Shown piece by piece: positions 57,625-61,728 of a DNA stretch of 61,728 nucleotides (the stretch's first letter is position 1; each line of letters begins with the position of its first letter). A program made the position numbers and the translations under genes. Where the stretch lies: assembly GCA_902791625.1 (NCBI GenBank), contig CADAWN010000014.1, positions 1-61,728 of the forward strand, written 5' to 3'. Source of the DNA: an uncultured Erysipelotrichaceae bacterium. GTDB taxonomy: Bacteria; Bacillota_I; Bacilli_A; RF39; UBA660. The notes beneath the pieces were generated by a model. That model ran no database searches and was not told where the DNA came from. It saw nothing but the letters and a program-made list of their open reading frames with translations.

Positions 57625-57654
57625 AAGAAAAATTATTAAATTTTTCTTTTTTTT
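57623..57654 (+). terminator. Terminator of the M23 gene
   Basis: AAAAGAAAAATT (57623-57634) pairs with AATTTTTCTTTT (57639-57650), followed by T-rich sequence and GGGG. Confidence 0.85.
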
Positions 57655-57721
57655 GGGGAAAATATGGAACAAAATCGGTATTTATATTATAGAGGGTACA
57701 ATTACAGTTAGGGGGTAATTT

Positions 57722-58678
57722 ATGAAAAATGAAATTGTATTATTTGAAAATCAAGGAGTAAAACTTGAAGTTAATTTAAAAGATGAAACAGTATGGCTTA
57801 GCACTGAACAAATGGCTAAATTATTTGATAGAGATTATAAGACAATAAATAAACATATTAAGAATGCTCTTGAAGAAGAATTAGCTAATCAAGTGGTTGT
57901 CGCAAAATTTGCGAATACCACTAAACATGGCGCAATAAAAGACAAAACTCAAGCACATTTTATTAATTACTATAACTTAGATATGATAATTAGTGTTGGT
58001 TATCGTGTAAAATCTAAGAATGGTGTTATTTTTAGAAAATGGGCAACAAGTGTTTTAAAAGATCATCTTTTAAAAGGATATTCTATTAATCAAAAAAGAT
58101 TGGATTATCTAGAAAAAACAGTTAAACTAATTGATATAGCTGGAAGAATAGATAATAATCTAAATGATAATGACGCTCATGAAATAATAAGGGTAATAAA
58201 TAATTATTCAAAAGCTTTAAATCTTCTTGATGATTATGATCATAAATCAATGAATAAACCTAAAGGAACAAAAAATGATAAGAAAATAAGTTATGATGAT
58301 TGTATAAATATAATTAATAAACTTAAATTTAGTAGTGATAGTAACTTATTTGCTTTAGAAAGAGGTAAAGGTTTAGAATCAATTATAAATAATATATATC
58401 AATCATTTGATGGAGTTGATTTATATCCTACTACAGAAGAAAAAGCAGCTAACTTTTTATATTTAATTACAAAAAACCACACTTTTATAGATGGTAATAA
58501 AAGAATAGCTGCAACACTATTTATTTACTTTCTAGACTTTAATAACATGTTATATGTTAACAATAAAAAAGTAATTGATAATAATACTCTAGTTGCACTT
58601 ACTCTACTTATTGCAGAGTCTAATCCAAAAGAAAAAGATATACTAGTTGACTTAGTAATGAATTTTCTAACAATTTAA
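57722..58678 (+). CDS. RhuM-family N-terminus fused to a Fic/Doc domain
   Basis: 318 residues. Residues 1-125 match the RhuM virulence-protein family (TVWLSTEQMAKLFDRDYKTINKHI, then ATSVLKDHLLKGYSIN), a likely DNA-binding module. The C-terminal part has the Fic/Doc active site HTFIDGNKR near residue 253. The Lys in place of Gly in the HxFxDGNxR motif resembles Doc, whose members phosphorylate targets, so kinase-like activity is as plausible as AMPylation. Known fusions of this kind are linked to toxin or regulator roles, but no antitoxin gene lies next to it. ATG follows AGGGGGTAATT. The bases 57655-57721 hold only weak promoter-like boxes. Confidence 0.85.
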   Translation: MKNEIVLFENQGVKLEVNLKDETVWLSTEQMAKLFDRDYKTINKHIKNALEEELANQVVVAKFANTTKHGAIKDKTQAHFINYYNLDMIISVGYRVKSKNGVIFRKWATSVLKDHLLKGYSINQKRLDYLEKTVKLIDIAGRIDNNLNDNDAHEIIRVINNYSKALNLLDDYDHKSMNKPKGTKNDKKISYDDCINIINKLKFSSDSNLFALERGKGLESIINNIYQSFDGVDLYPTTEEKAANFLYLITKNHTFIDGNKRIAATLFIYFLDFNNMLYVNNKKVIDNNTLVALTLLIAESNPKEKDILVDLVMNFLTI

Positions 58679-58679
58679 A

Positions 58680-58706
58680 AGTTCTCTAAATTAGAGAACT
58701 CTTTTA
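58680..58706. terminator. Bidirectional terminator between the RhuM-Fic gene and the gene at 58707
   Basis: AGTTCTCTAA (58680-58689) pairs with TTAGAGAACT (58691-58700), T-rich on both sides. It has the same GTTCTCT/AGAGAAC core as the terminator at 39028. Confidence 0.85.
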
Positions 58707-60290
58707 TTAATTATTATTTCTTGTTTTTTTATAGATTACTGCACTACCAGCACCAATCATTAAGCTTCCAATTATAATAAGTAATAATCCTTTGTTTATT
58801 CCAGTATTACCTGTTTTTACTACTTGTGACCATTTTGCATATAAAGTTGTTATTGAATCATCACATTTAGTTGTCCAATTTACATTTTCCAATTTAGGAG
58901 TAGCGCCACTTTCACGATATGTACCTGTTACTTTCTTAGAAAATTTTTCGTCATTATACCATCCTTCAAATTTATATCCTTCTTTTGTAGGCTGAGGTAA
59001 TTCTAAATCTTTATCACTTTCTGTGCAAGTTTTACATATATTGATTTGTTCTATTTCTTCTCCATCCACATTTTTTAATATTCCACCATTTGTTTCAAAA
59101 TTAATAACTGTTTGGCTTCCGCCCATTCTAGGAATACATTCAGTTTCTTCTACTGGCACTGTTAAAATGAAAGGGTTATCTTTAGTACCATTACCAGTAG
59201 TAAATTTTATATTTGATTTTAAATATACTGTAGGTCTTACAGTTGTTTCTTTATTACTAGAAACAGCAGATAGCGAAATTCTCTTTGTATTACTTAATAT
59301 AAATGTAAGAGAAGCTGATGTTTGACTACCAATAGGTGTAATAGTCCATGTTGAATCGGAAGTTGATAACCAATCGTTATCTTTACAATCACTATATTCA
59401 GTTGCGTTAGAATTAATTGTAAAGTTTGCTAAACAAGCATTTCTATTGTTTGTAGTACCACCACTAGTAGCATAAGCATAATCACTTGGATAAATTAATC
59501 CTACTTTTCCCTTCCATGTAGTTGTTCTAGAAATTGTATCATTGCAAGAATCTCCACTTGTACATTTTTTTCCATTAACATTTGAACGTTCTAAATTATA
59601 AAATGTAGACGCTGAAACTGCAGTACCCCAAAAATTATTAGTTACATCTGTAGTACCCAAATACCACGTAGCTTCATCTATCATATTTCTAGCAGTATCA
59701 GTTTTTAAACCAGCATTTGTAAAATCACAAGCTGTAGTAGAATAATTTCCCCAATTGTAGCAATAACCACTTTGAGCATTCCACCATAAACTATTATTAA
59801 CTAAACCAGTTGTATAATCTGAATCAGTATTACTTCCACATTTAGAAACACCATCTACAATAGTTACTTCCGTTTTACATTTTAAATCTGAATTAGTAGA
59901 ATACCCAGGATTTAATAGTTTCATCAAGTCAGCGCCTTGATATCCATCAGGATTTCCACCCCATTGGTTAACCCCTGTACCATTATTAACTGTATTTTTT
60001 GATGTATCATAAGCATATTTTCCTATTGAATCTTGTACTATTTTTAATTTTCCATCAAATACACCAATTATTCTCCATTTTTGTCCATTAAATGATACAT
60101 AGTTATTTGGATTTGCTCCAATAAATCTCAATTCATTCTCATGATCAGTTGTCGAAATAGTTGTACCTTCAGTATTTAGAGCTTTTATTCTTGTTTCTGG
60201 ATCATAAGTAGTCTCCGCAAAAACATTAGTTGAAACAAAAAATACTGTTGTAACAATTAAAGTAAATAATAATTTTTTTGTTTTTTTCAT
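58707..60290 (-). CDS. Secreted cell-wall protein, paralogue of the gene at 39062, with an InlB-type repeat
   Basis: 527 residues. A Sec signal peptide (to about 25, ...VFAE) leads to TYDPETRIKALNT and the same FNGQKWRIIGVFDG domain as the 39-kb protein, ending VRPTVYLKSN near residue 358. It then has an extra segment with one InlB B-repeat (KEGYKFEGWYND, ending LYAKW) before the QVVKTGNTGINKG spacer, hydrophobic helix and KKTRNNN end, the sorting-signal-like tail shared with the paralogue. The region equivalent to the paralogue's GC-rich block is ordinary AT-rich DNA here (WTITPIGSQTS onward). ATG follows AGGTGAAAAT. Confidence 0.78.
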   Translation of the reverse strand: MKKTKKLLFTLIVTTVFFVSTNVFAETTYDPETRIKALNTEGTTISTTDHENELRFIGANPNNYVSFNGQKWRIIGVFDGKLKIVQDSIGKYAYDTSKNTVNNGTGVNQWGGNPDGYQGADLMKLLNPGYSTNSDLKCKTEVTIVDGVSKCGSNTDSDYTTGLVNNSLWWNAQSGYCYNWGNYSTTACDFTNAGLKTDTARNMIDEATWYLGTTDVTNNFWGTAVSASTFYNLERSNVNGKKCTSGDSCNDTISRTTTWKGKVGLIYPSDYAYATSGGTTNNRNACLANFTINSNATEYSDCKDNDWLSTSDSTWTITPIGSQTSASLTFILSNTKRISLSAVSSNKETTVRPTVYLKSNIKFTTGNGTKDNPFILTVPVEETECIPRMGGSQTVINFETNGGILKNVDGEEIEQINICKTCTESDKDLELPQPTKEGYKFEGWYNDEKFSKKVTGTYRESGATPKLENVNWTTKCDDSITTLYAKWSQVVKTGNTGINKGLLLIIIGSLMIGAGSAVIYKKTRNNN

Positions 60291-60377
60291 ATTTTCACCT
60301 CTATCTTAATTCAAGAATACTACATGTAAATTAACAAGTCAATTATTTGTACATCATTTTTGTAAAATATATATTAA

Positions 60378-60413
60378 AATGTAAAAAGTTGACAATTTAC
60401 AATCTTGTCAACT
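60378..60413 (-). terminator. Terminator overlapping the addA 3' end
   Basis: AGTTGACAA and TTGTCAACT arms (60387-60395 and 60405-60413), T-rich tail on the minus strand. The stem covers the addA stop region. Confidence 0.85.
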
Positions 60414-61728
60414 CTTCACCTATTATTGAATATAAGTATATACTAATATTTTTATTAGTTTTAGTTTTAATATAATCTCTATACCCATTAAGTTGTTTTT
60501 TATATGCTTCATCTAAAACATTACTAAGTTTATAATCAACTATAATAACTTCACTATCATTTTCAATCATTAAGTCAATTACTCCTCTTTTTATTTCATT
60601 ATCTTCTTCAATCATAAATTCATATTCTTTATAAAAATTACTATTTAAATTATCTTGAATTAGAGAGCTATTAATAAACTTTTTAACTTTATTAAGAAGA
60701 AAACTATCTAAATCTATCTCATCTAATCTAGGATTTTTAAAATCTATTTGTTCAAGTACTTTATGTACTTTAGTACCAATATCCATAGTTTTCTCTTCTT
60801 CCATACTAACTAGAGAAATAGTAGATTTAGAAAACTTAGTACTTTCTTTTTCTTTAAAATTAAATTCTAAATTAGAAACATTTATTTTTTCATCTAATAA
60901 ATCTAACTTTCTATTTTTTCTTTCATATAAGTATTCATCTGTTAATGAAACACTTACCTCTTCTTTTGTATATGGAAGTAAAAGTCCATTAATACTCTTC
61001 ATAATACTATTAAATGAATTATATTTATCTCTTTTTGAATTGCTTACAATATTCTTTAATAAAGATTCTTCTTCTTTTTTAGGAATAATTATATTAATAT
61101 TTTCTTTAGCTCTTGTTAAAGCTACATATAAAAGTCTTATTCTTTCACTAATATCTTCCCTTTTATTATTAATTCTTGAAAGTAACATTGTAATAGTTGG
61201 TTTTACGTCATCACCTACTATTGGTAGTAAAATACCATAGTTATTATCAAAAGAAATGTTTTCTTTTAAATCACCCTGATTAAATTTATTCTCCAAATTT
61301 AAGAAATAACATATAGGAAACTCTAACCCTTTAGAAGCATGAATAGACATAATCTTAACACTATTACTATTTTCTTCATATGGTTTATATTTAATACTTA
61401 GATTATCTTCTATTATGGTTTCTAAATAGTATGATAAGTCATATAATGTATAACCATTTAAAGATAAGGAATCTAGTAAGTTAATGATATACTCAAGCAT
61501 ATGTTCTTTTTCTAAAATATTAGTTGTTGTAAGTAGTTTTTCTTCATATTTAAAAGTATTAATTATTTCATAAAACATACTCTTTAAAGGTAAATACTTA
61601 ATCTTTTTACTTAAACCTTTAGCAAGCTTAACTATATCTGTTTCTTTAAAACTATTATCTTTAAATACTTCAAATATTTCTTCATCACTTTTATTAAATA
61701 AGAAACTACGACTAATAGATGTATAACA
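60397..61728 (-). CDS. addA: ATP-dependent helicase/nuclease subunit A, C-terminal part (cut by window end)
   Basis: The frame is open from the window's right edge to the stop at 60397 (443 codons); the start lies outside. An ATG at 61578 is internal and should not be taken as the start: the upstream codons continue with SRSFLFNKSDEEIFEVF, typical of AddA. Visible are UvrD motifs V and VI (IMSIHASKGLEFPICYF, RLLYVALTRAKENINIII) and the C-terminal PD-(D/E)XK nuclease with GVIDLMIENDSEVIIVDYKLS. AddAB processes double-strand ends for recombination. Whether addB lies upstream cannot be seen. Confidence 0.9.
   Translation of the reverse strand, partial: CYTSISRSFLFNKSDEEIFEVFKDNSFKETDIVKLAKGLSKKIKYLPLKSMFYEIINTFKYEEKLLTTTNILEKEHMLEYIINLLDSLSLNGYTLYDLSYYLETIIEDNLSIKYKPYEENSNSVKIMSIHASKGLEFPICYFLNLENKFNQGDLKENISFDNNYGILLPIVGDDVKPTITMLLSRINNKREDISERIRLLYVALTRAKENINIIIPKKEEESLLKNIVSNSKRDKYNSFNSIMKSINGLLLPYTKEEVSVSLTDEYLYERKNRKLDLLDEKINVSNLEFNFKEKESTKFSKSTISLVSMEEEKTMDIGTKVHKVLEQIDFKNPRLDEIDLDSFLLNKVKKFINSSLIQDNLNSNFYKEYEFMIEEDNEIKRGVIDLMIENDSEVIIVDYKLSNVLDEAYKKQLNGYRDYIKTKTNKNISIYLYSIIGEELTRL

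Noticed and set aside
61578..61578. ATG as the start of a 393-residue protein
   Set aside because: The frame continues open to the window edge with AddA-like sequence, so this Met is internal.

Overview
The window comes from a low-GC (roughly a quarter to 30% G+C by eye) Gram-positive bacterium. The gene families and gene order are those of Bacillota, class Bacilli: hrcA-grpE-dnaK-dnaJ under CIRCE, a ylbD-ylbE-ylbF-rsmD cluster, rnhC divergent from cvpA, T-box control of alaS, topoisomerase IV, RecD2 and AddA. Tryptophan is TGG and TGA is used as a stop (for example the ATGA overlap at the kinase/alaS junction), so the Mycoplasma code is not in use. No sporulation or phage genes are seen. The very large InlB-repeat surface proteins suggest an uncultured host-associated (gut-type) lineage, but the species cannot be named from this sequence.

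Layout. 1-12 kb is mostly housekeeping on the minus strand: deoB, xerD, divergent rarA, an unknown gene, an operon of a P-loop kinase, alaS and holA behind an alanine T-box, an AI-2E-family permease, yigZ, trxA and cvpA. 12-20.6 kb holds rnhC, a zinc-ribbon membrane protein and the heat-shock operon hrcA-grpE-dnaK-pepF-dnaJ. grpE is out of frame and an oligoendopeptidase sits between dnaK and dnaJ. 20.6-27.7 kb holds a prepilin-like protein, rsmD, ylbF (behind a structured leader RNA), ylbE, ylbD, parC and parE. 27.8-38.9 kb holds a 2098-residue prepilin/InlB-repeat protein, a 50-residue membrane protein, recD2, mtaB and an acidic membrane protein.

39-46.7 kb is the most plastic part. It contains a secreted protein whose C-terminal segment is abruptly GC-rich and resembles the variable repeat of a diversity-generating retroelement, a lipid flippase, an IS150-type element that has landed in the loop of a palindromic terminator, a frameshifted HelD-like ATPase, a phosphohexomutase and a DUF1653 protein. 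46.8-61.7 kb holds a 2338-residue beta-helix surface protein, hisS with a cysteine-rich metallothionein-like tail, a CBS-type inorganic pyrophosphatase, an M23 peptidase, a RhuM-Fic/Doc fusion, a paralogue of the secreted protein at 39 kb, and the 3' part of addA running off the window.

Regulation that can be read directly includes two CIRCE operators, an Ala T-box, a terminator/antiterminator leader before ylbF, many intrinsic terminators (several bidirectional), and Shine-Dalgarno sites that alternate between GGAGG and GGTGA. The best candidates for something new are the GC-rich variable segment at 39.3 kb, the cysteine-rich HisS tail, the IS insertion in a terminator loop, and the ylbF leader.
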